NCBI RefSeq assembly: GCF_000010805.1
Contig: NC_012522.1
Location: 6,386,001-6,450,000, forward strand
Source: Rhodococcus opacus B4
GTDB lineage: Bacteria; Actinomycetota; Actinomycetes; Mycobacteriales; Mycobacteriaceae
Length of the DNA: 64,000 nt
Direction of reading: 5' to 3'
Every line of letters starts with the position of its first letter. The stretch's first letter is position 1. Below, one piece after another: positions 1 through 9,158 of this stretch. Made by a program: the position numbers and the translations under genes. Under the pieces are notes generated by a model. That model saw only the letters and a list, made by a program, of their open reading frames with translations. It had not been told where the DNA came from and ran no database searches.

Positions 1-1
1 G

Positions 2-2536
2 GGCGTGACGACCGAGGGCCTGCTCAAACAGGCGGACCTCGCCATGTACGCGGCGAAACGCTGTGGCGGGGGATGCCTGCGCAGATTCGTGCCGAATCCG
101 GCCGCCGGTGAGATCGGCCGAGATCCCGACACCGGCAACTCGGCAACCACCGTCCTCGTCGCCGGAGGACGGGAAGCGAACGCATCGCCCTCCCCGAATC
201 AGGTTGCTGGGGGGAGTGCCGGCGCGCCCGGCTCGAGCTCGGTGCGCAACCAACCGCGACCGGGTCGGGCGAAGTGGTTGTCGCCGCCCGATCGGTCGCG
301 ATGCCGTGTCGTGGTGGCGGTCGGAATGCTGCTGATCGGTGCGGTTCTGTACGAGATCTCGGTGGGAGTGGGTGATCAGGAGACGAAGGGGATCGTGCTC
401 CTGGAGGCGCTCTACGACGGACTGGCGCTGTCGGCCGCCCTTCTCGTCGCTGCTCGTGCGTGGTGTGTACCGGTGGAGCGCCGGGCGTGGTGGTTGATCG
501 CGCTGGGGCTGACGAGCTGGTGCGTCGGCGATCTCGTGGCGATGGTGTGGGTGCCCGACGGCCAGTCGCCATCAGTGGCCGATGTGTTGAAATTGGCGTT
601 CTACCCCCTCGTGTATGCCGGTTTGGTCCTGCTCCTGCGCGCGCGAGCACGGCGGTTGCCCGCCGAGATCTGGTTGGACGCCATCACCGCGGGGTTGACT
701 CTGGGGGCGCTGGCCGCGGCGCTCGCATTCAGCCCGATCGACTCGGTGGCCGGCGAACCACCCGCAGCGGTGATCGTGGGGTTGGCCTATCCGGTGGGAG
801 ACGTGCTGCTGCTGGCCCTCGCTGTCGGGGCACTCGCGGTGCTGGGGTGGCGTGCCGAGCAACGGTGGGTGCTGCTGGTCGCGGGTTTCATGCTGTTCGC
901 GGTGGCCGACACCGTCTACCTGTTCCGAGGCGCCGACAGCTACGTGGAGGGGACGTGGATCGATGCGCTTCCGCATGCCGCCGCGGTGCTGGTGGCCGCG
1001 GCCAGCTGGCGGGCGTCCGGCCGACATCGATCCGGTCGACGGCCGGGACTGGCCATCTGGGTTCCCCCCCTGGTGTGCACCGCTGTTGCGGTGGGGCTGC
1101 TCGTTCTCGACCACGATGCGCGGCTGCCGCGGCTCGCGGTGGTACTGGCGGCGCTCAGCCTCATCGCGGTCGCCGCCCGATTCGCGGTGACGTTTCGCGA
1201 AGTCGTCGTCCTGGCGGACAGCCACCGGGAGGCGAGGACCGATGACCTCACCAGCCTGGCGAACCGACGGGCCATCGTGGCCGCGCTGACCGCTGCATAC
1301 CTCGAACGGGTGGCACGGCCGGCCGAATACGCCCCCCTTCGGGGCCCGGGTCTGCTGCTCATGGATCTGGACCGCTTCCGGGACGTGAACGACTCCTACG
1401 GACACCACGTGGGCGACCAATTGCTGTGCCAGGTAGCGGACCGGCTCGCCCGGTCGGTGCGGCCGGGGGATGTGCCTGCCCGCCTCGGCGGAGACGCGTT
1501 CGCTGTCCTGCTGCCTGCCGAGGCAGACATCACGGCGGCTCGTGCGCTGGCCGGTCGTCTCCTGGACGTACTGCGTGAGCCGTTCCACTTCGACGAGTTC
1601 ACGTTTCACGTCGAGGCGAGAATCGGGCTCGCTCTCTGCCCGCAACACTGCACGAATCCCGAAGATCTGCTGCACCGTGCCGGCGTAGCGATGTATCGCG
1701 CCAAGTTCGCGCACCCTCCGATCGCGGTGTACGACGCCACCGAGTACCAACACGGCATCGACGAGCGGCAGTCCGTCGCGGAGCTGCGCACGGCGATCGC
1801 CGGTGGCGAGCTCACGTGCTATTACCAGCCCAAGGTCAGTGCGTGCGATGGGCAGGTACACAGCGTCGAGGCTCTCGTCCGATGGGAGCACCCTCGCCAC
1901 GGCCTGCTCCTGCCCGATCAGTTCCTTCCACATGCCGAACAGTCGGGACTCATGCGCCCGCTGACAACGAGGGTGCTGGAGCTTGCGCTCGGTCAAGCGC
2001 GTAACTGGCTCGATCGCGGGATATCGCTGACCGTCGCAGTGAACCTGTCGGTGACGAATCTGCTCGACGCCGACCTCGTCGCCGAGATCGACCGGCTTCT
2101 GCAGGACTTTCGGTTACCCGCCGACGCGCTCATCCTCGAGATCACCGAAAGCGTTCTGATGACCGACTACATGCGCGCCAGAAGGGTGGTCGAGGCGTTG
2201 CAGGCGTTGGGGATCGGACTGTCGATCGACGACTACGGGACCGGCTGGTCGTCCTTGGCGTATCTGCAGGACCTGGCCGTCGACGAGCTGAAACTCGACC
2301 GGGTCTTCGTGGCGCGCCTCGCCAGCGACCCTCGCTCCGTCGCGATCGTGCGCTCGACGGTGGAGCTCGCGCACAGCCTCGGTGCGTCTCTGGTCGCCGA
2401 AGGGGTCGAAGACGAGGCCACTCTGCGGGCCCTGCGTCGATACGGCTGCGACATCACCCAGGGGCACTACCACGGCCGTCCGCTACCCGCCGACCAACTC
2501 GATCTTCGATCGGTCGGCGGGCGTACCGCTACGTGA
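2..2536 (+). CDS. GGDEF/EAL c-di-GMP protein, 5' end cut by window
   Basis: The reading frame is open to the window edge, so the true start lies upstream. Numbering from a GTG at position 5, residues 5-20 look like the C-terminal end of a first GGDEF domain (QADLAMYAAKR). A polar linker and a membrane region with several hydrophobic helices (about 100-390) follow, then a second GGDEF domain (about 405-575) and an EAL domain (about 590-830). The second GGDEF signature is GGDAF (495-499), so the fourth residue is altered. An RxxD I-site sits five residues before it. The EAL domain keeps EAL (622-624), the DDYGTG loop and the later Lys and Glu residues. Known for the family: EAL domains hydrolyse c-di-GMP. 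Inference: a membrane phosphodiesterase in which the degenerate GGDEF is regulatory. The gene overlaps the convergent efeB end by 8 bases. Confidence 0.85.
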   Translation, partial: GVTTEGLLKQADLAMYAAKRCGGGCLRRFVPNPAAGEIGRDPDTGNSATTVLVAGGREANASPSPNQVAGGSAGAPGSSSVRNQPRPGRAKWLSPPDRSRCRVVVAVGMLLIGAVLYEISVGVGDQETKGIVLLEALYDGLALSAALLVAARAWCVPVERRAWWLIALGLTSWCVGDLVAMVWVPDGQSPSVADVLKLAFYPLVYAGLVLLLRARARRLPAEIWLDAITAGLTLGALAAALAFSPIDSVAGEPPAAVIVGLAYPVGDVLLLALAVGALAVLGWRAEQRWVLLVAGFMLFAVADTVYLFRGADSYVEGTWIDALPHAAAVLVAAASWRASGRHRSGRRPGLAIWVPPLVCTAVAVGLLVLDHDARLPRLAVVLAALSLIAVAARFAVTFREVVVLADSHREARTDDLTSLANRRAIVAALTAAYLERVARPAEYAPLRGPGLLLMDLDRFRDVNDSYGHHVGDQLLCQVADRLARSVRPGDVPARLGGDAFAVLLPAEADITAARALAGRLLDVLREPFHFDEFTFHVEARIGLALCPQHCTNPEDLLHRAGVAMYRAKFAHPPIAVYDATEYQHGIDERQSVAELRTAIAGGELTCYYQPKVSACDGQVHSVEALVRWEHPRHGLLLPDQFLPHAEQSGLMRPLTTRVLELALGQARNWLDRGISLTVAVNLSVTNLLDADLVAEIDRLLQDFRLPADALILEITESVLMTDYMRARRVVEALQALGIGLSIDDYGTGWSSLAYLQDLAVDELKLDRVFVARLASDPRSVAIVRSTVELAHSLGASLVAEGVEDEATLRALRRYGCDITQGHYHGRPLPADQLDLRSVGGRTAT

Positions 2537-3809
2537 ACAGACCCTGCCCCCAGTGCTGCCCCTCGGCGAGTCCGGGTGGGCAGGCGAAGAGGGCGGAACC
2601 GACGTGCTGGATGTACTCGTTCATCGCGTCGCTCCGGGACAGGTTGAGCTGCATCGGCACGAACTGTTCCTGCGGGTTGCGGCAGTACGCGATGAAGAAG
2701 AGTCCGGCGTCGAGGTGGCCGAAACCGTCGGATCCGTCGGTGAAGTTGTATCCGCGACGCAGGATCTGGATGCCGCCGAGTTCCTGTGCGGATGCCAGCC
2801 GGACGTGGGCGTCGACGTCGATCACCGGGTCGTGCCCCTTCTTGGAGTCGAGGTCGAGTTCGTCGAACTCTGCCTTGCCGCTGAGGGGAGCGCCGCTGCC
2901 CTTGGACCGTCCGATCACGCGTTCCTGCTCGCCGAGCACGGTGCGGTCCCACTGCTCGATGAGCATGCGGATCCGCCGCGCCACGAGGTACGTGCCGCCG
3001 CCCATCCACGCCTGGTCGTCGCCGGAGGCCACCCAGACGTTCTCGTCGACGACGTCGGTTTCCTCCGCCTTGATGTTGTTGGTTCCGTCCTTGAACCCGA
3101 ACAGGTTCCGCGGGGTGTCCTGCGTGGTCGACGTGGACGACGTGCGGCCGAAGCCGAGCTGCGACCAGCGGACCGAGGCCGTCCCGAACGCGACGCGCGC
3201 CAGATTGCGGATGGCGTGCACGGCCACCTGCGGGTCGTTGGCGCACGCCTGGATCGCGATGTCGCCGCCGCTGCGCGCCGGGTCCAGGTTGTCTGCCCGG
3301 AAGTGCGGAAGTTCTTCGAGCGCCGCGGGTTTCTTGGACGCGAACCCGAACCGGTCGTCGAACAGGGAGGGCCCGAACCCGATGGTCAGCGTCAGCTGGG
3401 ACGCCGCCAGGCCGAGCGCCTCCCCGGTGTCGCTGGGCGGAACGTAGAGGCCGTCGCCGATGGCCCCGTCCGGGGTGGCCTGCTCGCCGGCGGTCATCCG
3501 CTCGGCCATCACGGTCCACTTCTTCAGCAGCGCCTCGAGTTCCTCCCGCGACTTCGTGGTGACGTCGAACGCCACGAAATGCATCCGGTCCTGCGCCGGC
3601 GTCACGACGCCTGCCTGGTGTTCGCCCCGGAAGGCGACGACGTCGCCGTGCGTCAGCGGCGGTTCGGCGGCGGTGGCGCGCCCGACGAGTGCGCCTGCCC
3701 CTGCGAGGGCGGCTCCCGCCCCGACGGCGCCGAACAGACGTCGTCGGGACATGCCCTTGCGCTCGTCCACCGTGGTGGTCGTGTCGGTCGAACCGGTTGG
3801 ATCAGTCAT
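2529..3809 (-). CDS. efeB: EfeB, Tat-exported DyP-type haem peroxidase
   Basis: A 426-residue DyP-type peroxidase. A twin-arginine signal (SRRRLFG, residues 21-27) and a hydrophobic stretch to about 43 predict Tat export with folded haem. The DyP signature GFKDG is at 238-242, the likely proximal haem His at 335 and the distal Arg at 351-352. It is the last gene of efeU-efeO-efeB and begins 2 bases after efeO ends. In EfeUOB systems EfeB is proposed to oxidise ferrous iron or to take iron from haem outside the membrane. The length is normal and no defect is seen. Its stop overlaps the end of the convergent GGDEF/EAL gene. Confidence 0.93.
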   Translation of the reverse strand: MTDPTGSTDTTTTVDERKGMSRRRLFGAVGAGAALAGAGALVGRATAAEPPLTHGDVVAFRGEHQAGVVTPAQDRMHFVAFDVTTKSREELEALLKKWTVMAERMTAGEQATPDGAIGDGLYVPPSDTGEALGLAASQLTLTIGFGPSLFDDRFGFASKKPAALEELPHFRADNLDPARSGGDIAIQACANDPQVAVHAIRNLARVAFGTASVRWSQLGFGRTSSTSTTQDTPRNLFGFKDGTNNIKAEETDVVDENVWVASGDDQAWMGGGTYLVARRIRMLIEQWDRTVLGEQERVIGRSKGSGAPLSGKAEFDELDLDSKKGHDPVIDVDAHVRLASAQELGGIQILRRGYNFTDGSDGFGHLDAGLFFIAYCRNPQEQFVPMQLNLSRSDAMNEYIQHVGSALFACPPGLAEGQHWGQGLFT

Positions 3810-3811
3810 GA

Positions 3812-4951
3812 TTATGCGCCTGCTACTACGCCCTGAACCTGGCTGACGTCGGCCGAAAGGGCGTCGATCTTGCGCGACAGTTCCTGGCGCTGTTGTTCGT
3901 TGACAGTGTCGTAGAAGACGAACCCGTCACCCTGTCGGTATTGAGCGAGTTCGGCATCGAGGTCCGCGAAACGCTGGGTGATGTTCGCGGCCAGTTCCGG
4001 ATTGCGTTCTTCGATAATCGGCTGCAGTGCGGCGACCGCGGCCTGCGAGCCGTCGACGTTGGCCTGGAAGTCCCACAGGTCGGTGTGCGAGAAGATGTCT
4101 TCCTCGCCGGTGATCTTCGACGTCGAGATCTCGTCGAGCAGCCCCTGGGCGTCGCCGGCGATCTTGGTGGGGTCGATCGTGTAGTCCTCGGCGTTCACCT
4201 GGTCGGCGAGGTACTGGACGTCGACGACGAGTTGGTCGGCGATCGCGTTGGTGTCGGGCTGGGGGCCGGTCACCCACAGATCCTTCTCGAGCCGGTGGAA
4301 GCCCGTCCACTCCTGTCCGGGTTCGAGGTCGGCCTCCCGCAGATCCAGCTTGGGGTCGAGCTCACCGAAGCTCTCCGCCTCGGGCTCGATGCGCTCGTAG
4401 TAGGTGCGGGAGACGGGGAACAGGGCCTTGGCCTGCTCGATGTTTCCCGACTTCACGGCGTCGACGAACTGCTGCGTGGTGTCCTGCAGGGCGACGACCT
4501 GACTGCGGATGTAGCGGCGGTAGCCGTCGGCGGCCTCGGCAAGCTGCCCGCTCTCGTCGGAGGCGCTCATCGAATCGCCGGTGACGGTGAACTCCTGACG
4601 GATCCCGTTGCCGACCATGCCGGGCTTGCAGGCGAGCTGGTAGGTGCCGGCCTCGGGGAGTGACACGATGAGCTGGCGGGTGAGCCCGGGACCGATGTTC
4701 TCGACCTCACCCATCGCCCGGTCGCCCTCGGCGTACACGTAGAACTCGGTGACCTTGCTGCCGTTGTTCGTGACCTGGAACGTGCTGTTCCCGGTGGTGC
4801 CGGAGTCGGCGCTGACGTCGCAGGTCTCGTCGCTTGCGGTGACGGTGATGTCGTCGGTGCTCGCGGTCGACTTCTCGGTGCAGCCTGCGAGGGCCAGCGG
4901 CAGCACGGCGACCGAGGCGAGGGCGAAGGTGGATCGGCGCATGGTCTTCAT
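3812..4951 (-). CDS. efeO: EfeO, iron-binding lipoprotein (cupredoxin plus M75)
   Basis: A 379-residue exported protein. The signal peptide ends in a lipobox LAGC (Cys24), so lipid anchoring is expected. Residues 30-125 form a cupredoxin-like domain with Cys44 and Cys108. Residues 140-375 form the imelysin/M75 domain, whose metal motif HRLE is at 219-222. In the Efe ferrous-iron uptake system EfeO passes iron to the EfeU permease. I start at the ATG at 4951, 16 bases after efeU; a second ATG three codons later is also possible and gives the same signal peptide. Longer upstream reading in this frame is a shadow of efeU. Confidence 0.92.
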   Translation of the reverse strand: MKTMRRSTFALASVAVLPLALAGCTEKSTASTDDITVTASDETCDVSADSGTTGNSTFQVTNNGSKVTEFYVYAEGDRAMGEVENIGPGLTRQLIVSLPEAGTYQLACKPGMVGNGIRQEFTVTGDSMSASDESGQLAEAADGYRRYIRSQVVALQDTTQQFVDAVKSGNIEQAKALFPVSRTYYERIEPEAESFGELDPKLDLREADLEPGQEWTGFHRLEKDLWVTGPQPDTNAIADQLVVDVQYLADQVNAEDYTIDPTKIAGDAQGLLDEISTSKITGEEDIFSHTDLWDFQANVDGSQAAVAALQPIIEERNPELAANITQRFADLDAELAQYRQGDGFVFYDTVNEQQRQELSRKIDALSADVSQVQGVVAGA

Positions 4952-4967
4952 GGGCGGAAGTTGCCTT

Positions 4968-5903
4968 TCACGAAACTGTTTCGTCGGGTGAGGGGGAGGC
5001 AGTGCGCTCGGGGGCCGCGGAGGCCGTCTGGGATGCGGAGGGCTCGGGTGCGCGTTTGGGTGCGGACACGGGCCGGAGGAACAGGAACAGGACCACGACG
5101 ACGTACACGACCCAGGCGACCGCCTGCAGGACGGTCGGGTCGGGCCGGAAGTTGAAGATGCCGGCGAGGACGGTGCCGTACCAGCTGGACGCGTCGTATC
5201 CACCGGAGATGTCGAACGCGAGTGCGGAACCACCGGGCAGTACGCCGCCGACCTGCAGTGCGTGGATGCCGTACCCGAGGATTCCCGCGGCGACGATGAT
5301 CAGGAAGACGCCGGTGTACTTGAAGAATTTCGCGAAGTCGAGGCGGACGGCGCCGATGTACAGCAGAACGGTCAGGACGGCCGCCGCGACGATGCCGAGC
5401 AGAAGGCCGACGAGGGGCCACACACTGCCCGCGGTGTTCTCGGCGTACCCGACCATGAGGAGCGCGGTCTCGACACCTTCTCGGCCGACGGCGAAGAACG
5501 CGAGCGTGAGTACCGCGACCGGACCGGCGACCAGAGCCTTCTCCATCCCGGCTTTGAGGTCGTGGGAGATGGTCCGTGCGGCCTTCCGCATCCACAGCAC
5601 CATGGTCGTGACGATCGCGACCGCGACGAGGGACGCGACGCCGGCGATGATCTCGGCGGTCAGTCCGGTGACGGTGGACGTTCCGTAGTGGATGACGAGG
5701 AAGATCGCCGCCACCATTGCCACGGCGATGCCGACTCCGAGCCAGACCCACTTGAGTGCGTCCTTGCGTTCGGCTTTCACGAGGAACGCGGCGAGGATCA
5801 TGACGACGATGCCCGCCTCGAGGCCCTCGCGCAGACCGATCAGTCCACTGCCGAACAGCTGGGTGGCGATCGACGGCGCGGTCCCTGCGGCGAGAACTGA
5901 CAT
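4968..5903 (-). CDS. efeU: EfeU, ferrous iron permease (FTR1 family)
   Basis: A 311-residue membrane protein with about seven hydrophobic helices and the two FTR1-family iron motifs REGLE (25-29) and REGVE (141-145). The tail is Pro/Ser/Ala-rich and cytoplasmic or disordered. The ATG at 5903 is chosen because AGGAG lies seven bases upstream; an in-frame ATG 11 codons earlier has no such site and lies nearer the iron boxes. It is the first gene of efeUOB. Family knowledge: EfeU/Ftr1 moves iron across the membrane with EfeO and EfeB. Iron-dependent repression is inferred from the boxes upstream. Confidence 0.93.
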   Translation of the reverse strand: MSVLAAGTAPSIATQLFGSGLIGLREGLEAGIVVMILAAFLVKAERKDALKWVWLGVGIAVAMVAAIFLVIHYGTSTVTGLTAEIIAGVASLVAVAIVTTMVLWMRKAARTISHDLKAGMEKALVAGPVAVLTLAFFAVGREGVETALLMVGYAENTAGSVWPLVGLLLGIVAAAVLTVLLYIGAVRLDFAKFFKYTGVFLIIVAAGILGYGIHALQVGGVLPGGSALAFDISGGYDASSWYGTVLAGIFNFRPDPTVLQAVAWVVYVVVVLFLFLRPVSAPKRAPEPSASQTASAAPERTASPSPDETVS

Positions 5904-5945
5904 ACACACTCCTGATCGAGGCGAGGTCGAGCACAAGTGATCGGC

Positions 5946-5987
5946 AAGGTTGGGTAGGCAACCTTACGGTAGGCAAGGCGAACCTTA
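5946..5987 (-). promoter_or_regulatory. Iron boxes (DtxR/IdeR-like) upstream of efeU
   Basis: Two overlapping-type sites precede efeU. Positions 5969-5987 (GTAGGCAAGGCGAACCTTA) match the 19-base IdeR/DtxR iron-box consensus at 14 positions by hand count. Positions 5949-5967 match at about 12, and AAGGTT/AACCTT arms lie at 5946-5951 and 5960-5965. IdeR with Fe(II) would repress efeUOB when iron is plentiful. The match is by eye; no matrix was run. Confidence 0.7.
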
Positions 5988-6134
5988 GCCCTGTGCAAAA
6001 CATACACCGGGTGAGCGCGTCCGAAGAACCCCTCACCAGCACTTTTACAACTCTTTACCTTAGGTGTGTTGCCGTGCCGTGACCCGATTTCGGGGTGGGG
6101 GTCGTATCGCCCGGCCGGGGCCGGCGAGGTCGAT

Positions 6135-6920
6135 ATGGATGATGGAGTCGTGACCCGAAATCCCGCACTGCCGAAACGTCGTTCCCGATGGCCCGGACCG
6201 CTGTTCGCTCTGCTCGCGGCGACGGTGGTCGTGGTTCTCGCCTACGGCGCGTGCTCGCGGGAGCAGCAACCGAGGGTCGCCATACCGGAAGGCATCCCAC
6301 CCGGGCCCGGCGCGGCGACCCCGCCGATCGACATCAACGCACCGGGGCGGTCCGCGGATCAACTGCACGAGTGGTCCGCCGGACTGGCCGATTCGATCGG
6401 CGTCGGAAATACCGCGCTCGAGGCGTACGGCTACGCGTCGGCGGTGATGGCCGAGACGAAACCCGGGTGCGGGATCGGGTGGACCACCCTCGCCGGCATC
6501 GCCAGCGTCGAGAGCAGGCACGGCACACACGCCGGTTCGACAGTCGGGCCCACCGGAGAAGTCGCGCCCGAGATCCGGGGCATTCCCCTCGACGGCGGAC
6601 CCGGCGTCGCCGAGATTCCCGACACCGACGGCGGGGCGATGGACGGCGACCCGGTGCATGACCGCGCCATGGGTCCCCTGCAGTTCATTCCCGAGACGTG
6701 GAAGAGGTGGGGTGTCGACGCGAACGGTGACGGCGTGGCCGACGCCGACAACATCGACGACTCGGCGTTGACCGCCGCCCGCTACCTCTGCGAGCGGGGC
6801 GGCGACCTCACCTCACCGGACGGTTGGCAGTCGGCTCTGATGGCCTACAACCTGTCGGGGGAGTACCTCACCCTGGTGCGCGACCGCGCGTCCGCCTACT
6901 CGGTCGGAGTGCGCCCGTAA
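6135..6920 (+). CDS. lpqU: Exported lytic murein transglycosylase (LpqU-like)
   Basis: A 261-residue protein from the ATG at 6135, which has GAGG six bases upstream; earlier in-frame starts lack a ribosome site. After a basic start it has one hydrophobic segment ending in GAC (a poor lipobox), a Pro-rich spacer, then an SLT/MltB-type domain. In that domain the segment IASVESRHG holds the likely catalytic Glu, and MGPLQFIPETW is the usual second motif. It probably cleaves glycan strands of peptidoglycan outside the membrane. Rv1022 (LpqU) lies just before eno in M. tuberculosis, and the same order is seen here. Lipid anchoring is uncertain. Confidence 0.85.
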   Translation: MDDGVVTRNPALPKRRSRWPGPLFALLAATVVVVLAYGACSREQQPRVAIPEGIPPGPGAATPPIDINAPGRSADQLHEWSAGLADSIGVGNTALEAYGYASAVMAETKPGCGIGWTTLAGIASVESRHGTHAGSTVGPTGEVAPEIRGIPLDGGPGVAEIPDTDGGAMDGDPVHDRAMGPLQFIPETWKRWGVDANGDGVADADNIDDSALTAARYLCERGGDLTSPDGWQSALMAYNLSGEYLTLVRDRASAYSVGVRP

Positions 6921-7034
6921 TCCTCCCACCACCGCTTCGTGACCTGATCGACGTCACATCGATAGGTGTCGCGCGCGCGGATCGCCGTCGGCGGGGCGCG
7001 CCATCCCGCGCCGCTTTCGGTGTGCCGTTACGCT

Positions 7035-7068
7035 GTGTCCTGGCACGATCTGGTGTCCTGGCACGATC
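7035..7068. repeat. Direct repeat upstream of eno
   Basis: The 16-base word GTGTCCTGGCACGATC occurs at 7035-7050 and again at 7053-7068, two bases apart, so the period is 18 bases. It lies in the 195-base gap before eno, about 50 bases ahead of the start. It could be a tandem binding site or a local duplication; no function is assigned. Confidence 0.75.
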
Positions 7069-7115
7069 GGACCGGTCGGTGCACAGTGCGAAGCCCATAT
7101 AAGGAGAATCAGCAA

Positions 7116-8402
7116 GTGTCCATCATTGAGCAGGTCGGAGCCCGTGAAATCCTCGATTCCCGTGGTAACCCCACGGTGGAGGTCGAGGTGCTGCTCGACG
7201 ACGGAAGTTTCGCTCGCGCCGCGGTTCCCTCGGGTGCCTCGACCGGTGAGCACGAGGCCGTCGAACTGCGTGACGGCGGCGACCGCTACAACGGCAAGGG
7301 TGTAGAGAAGGCCGTCGAGGCCGTCCTGAGCGAGATCGCTCCGGCCATCATCGGGATCGATGCCACCGAGCAGCGGACCGTCGACCAGGCGCTGCTGGAC
7401 GCCGACGGCACCCCGGACAAGTCGCGTCTGGGCGCCAACGCGCTCCTCGGTGCGTCCCTGGCAGTGGCCCGCGCGGCCGCCGAGTCGTCCGGTCTCGACC
7501 TCTTCCGTTACGTCGGCGGCCCCAACGCCCACGTCCTGCCCGTCCCGATGATGAACATCCTCAACGGTGGCGCGCACGCCGACACCGGTGTCGACGTCCA
7601 GGAGTTCATGGTCGCCCCGATCGGTGCCGCCACGTTCAAGGAGTCGCTGCGCTGGGGCGCCGAGGTGTACCACGCCCTCAAGTCGGTGCTGAAGGAGAAG
7701 GGCCTGGCCACCGGTCTCGGTGACGAGGGCGGCTTCGCTCCCGACGTCGCGGGCACCAAGGAAGCGCTGGACCTGATCAGCCTCGCCGTCGGCAAGACCG
7801 GCCTGGTGCTGGGCACCGACGTGGCGCTGGCACTCGATGTCGCCGCCACCGAGTTCTACACGGACGGCACCGGCTACAAGTTCGAGGGCAGCAACCGGAC
7901 CGCGGACGAGATGGCGGCGTTCTACGCCGAACTGGTCGATGCCTACCCGATCGTGTCCATCGAGGACCCGCTGGACGAGGACGACTGGGACGGCTGGGTC
8001 GCCCTGACCGATCAGATCGGCAACAAGGTCCAGCTCGTCGGCGACGACCTGTTCGTCACCAACCCGGAGCGTCTGGAAGAGGGCATCGTCAAGGGCGCCG
8101 CGAACGCGCTGCTGGTGAAGGTCAACCAGATCGGCACGCTGACCGAGACCCTCGACGCCGTCGACCTCGCGCACCGCAACGGCTACAAGACGATGATGAG
8201 CCACCGGTCCGGCGAGACCGAGGACACCACCATCGCCGACCTCGCGGTTGCCGTGGGCAGCGGTCAGATCAAGACCGGCGCTCCCGCGCGCAGCGAGCGC
8301 GTCGCCAAGTACAACCAGCTGCTGCGCATCGAGGAGAACCTGGGCGACGCCGCCCGCTACGCCGGCGAGGTCGCGTTTCCGCGGTTCGCATTCGAAGGCT
8401 GA
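7116..8402 (+). CDS. eno: Enolase
   Basis: A 428-residue enolase that converts 2-phosphoglycerate to phosphoenolpyruvate in glycolysis. Family residues are present: His154 in GGAHAD, Glu204 in GDEGGFAP, metal ligands Asp241, Glu283 and Asp310, Lys335 in LLVKVNQIG and His363 in MSHRSGETED. The GTG start at 7116 is preceded by AAGGAG at nine bases' distance and gives the standard N-terminus; the frame is open further upstream but without homology. The cell-division gene of the ftsB type follows 33 bases later, as in mycobacteria. Confidence 0.98.
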   Translation: MSIIEQVGAREILDSRGNPTVEVEVLLDDGSFARAAVPSGASTGEHEAVELRDGGDRYNGKGVEKAVEAVLSEIAPAIIGIDATEQRTVDQALLDADGTPDKSRLGANALLGASLAVARAAAESSGLDLFRYVGGPNAHVLPVPMMNILNGGAHADTGVDVQEFMVAPIGAATFKESLRWGAEVYHALKSVLKEKGLATGLGDEGGFAPDVAGTKEALDLISLAVGKTGLVLGTDVALALDVAATEFYTDGTGYKFEGSNRTADEMAAFYAELVDAYPIVSIEDPLDEDDWDGWVALTDQIGNKVQLVGDDLFVTNPERLEEGIVKGAANALLVKVNQIGTLTETLDAVDLAHRNGYKTMMSHRSGETEDTTIADLAVAVGSGQIKTGAPARSERVAKYNQLLRIEENLGDAARYAGEVAFPRFAFEG

Positions 8403-8435
8403 CGTAAGACAGTCGAGTTAGGGGTGTTGGGGTAG

Positions 8436-9158
8436 GTGGCACAGCGCGGCAGGCCGCGGTCGTCCGGAGCGAGTCCGGGCGGCCGCGGCTCCGGGCGTGG
8501 TGAACGGGCCCGCGGAAGTCGCGCGGAGGGCGCTCCCGGAGCGCGACGCCCCCGCACCACCAAGTCGACGGCGCCGGGGCAGGCCGACGGCAAACCTGAC
8601 GCCGTCGACAGCACCGACACCGGCAAGGTGCTCCCCGGTCGCGCCCGCCCGAGGCGGGTGGGCGCGACCGGGGCCGCCCGCATACCGCGGTCCGAGCACA
8701 CGATCCTCGGGCTGTCGACGGGCCAGGCGCTCGTCCTCGTCATGGTCGTGCTGCTTCTCGCCCTCACCCTCGCGGTTCCGCTGCGCAACTACCTCACCCA
8801 GCGTGGTGAAGCGGATCGTATTGCGGCGGAGCAGGTTCAACTCGAGAAGGATCTGCGGGAACTGCGGATCCTCGAGGAGCGCTACTCCGACCCCGCCTAC
8901 ATCGAGGCGCAGGCACGGGGACGGCTCCGGTGGGTGAAGCCCGGCGACACCCCGTTCCAGGTGCAGCTGCCCGGCGACTACAAGGAGCCGGAGAAGCCGG
9001 AGGAGAAGGACGCCGAGATGGCGGGCCCCTGGTACTCCGACCTGTGGAAGACCATTTCAGAACCGCCGGCCGCGCCCGAGGTGCAGCCGGCACCGGCTCC
9101 GGCGCCCCCCGTGGTGCCGCCGCCCGTACCGCCAGAACCAGGAGAACCCACCGGGTGA
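8436..9158 (+). CDS. ftsB: FtsB/DivIC-family septum protein
   Basis: A 240-residue single-pass membrane protein. Residues 1-90 are basic, Gly/Arg/Pro-rich and probably disordered in the cytoplasm. A transmembrane helix spans about 97-116 and a short coiled coil about 125-150, followed by the family stretch ERYSDPAYIEAQARGRLRWVKPG. The Pro-rich end resembles other actinobacterial members. FtsB-type proteins bridge FtsL and FtsQ at the septum. The gene sits between eno and the DUF501 gene as Rv1024 does. The last codon overlaps the next gene by GTGA, so the two are translationally coupled. Confidence 0.88.
   Translation: MAQRGRPRSSGASPGGRGSGRGERARGSRAEGAPGARRPRTTKSTAPGQADGKPDAVDSTDTGKVLPGRARPRRVGATGAARIPRSEHTILGLSTGQALVLVMVVLLLALTLAVPLRNYLTQRGEADRIAAEQVQLEKDLRELRILEERYSDPAYIEAQARGRLRWVKPGDTPFQVQLPGDYKEPEKPEEKDAEMAGPWYSDLWKTISEPPAAPEVQPAPAPAPPVVPPPVPPEPGEPTG

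Noticed and set aside
572..1996. Long minus-strand frame of 474 codons inside the GGDEF/EAL gene
   Set aside because: It mirrors the third-base GC bias of the plus-strand gene, has no recognisable domain and no ribosome site; many such shadows occur in this GC-rich DNA.
4952..5233. Extension of efeO upstream by about 94 codons
   Set aside because: The extra part lies wholly inside efeU in another frame and would put a Pro/Ser-rich stretch before the lipoprotein signal; the ATG at 4951 starts a proper signal peptide.
6966..7115. Longer N-terminus of enolase
   Set aside because: The added residues come from the promoter repeat and have no enolase match; AAGGAG stands before the GTG at 7116.
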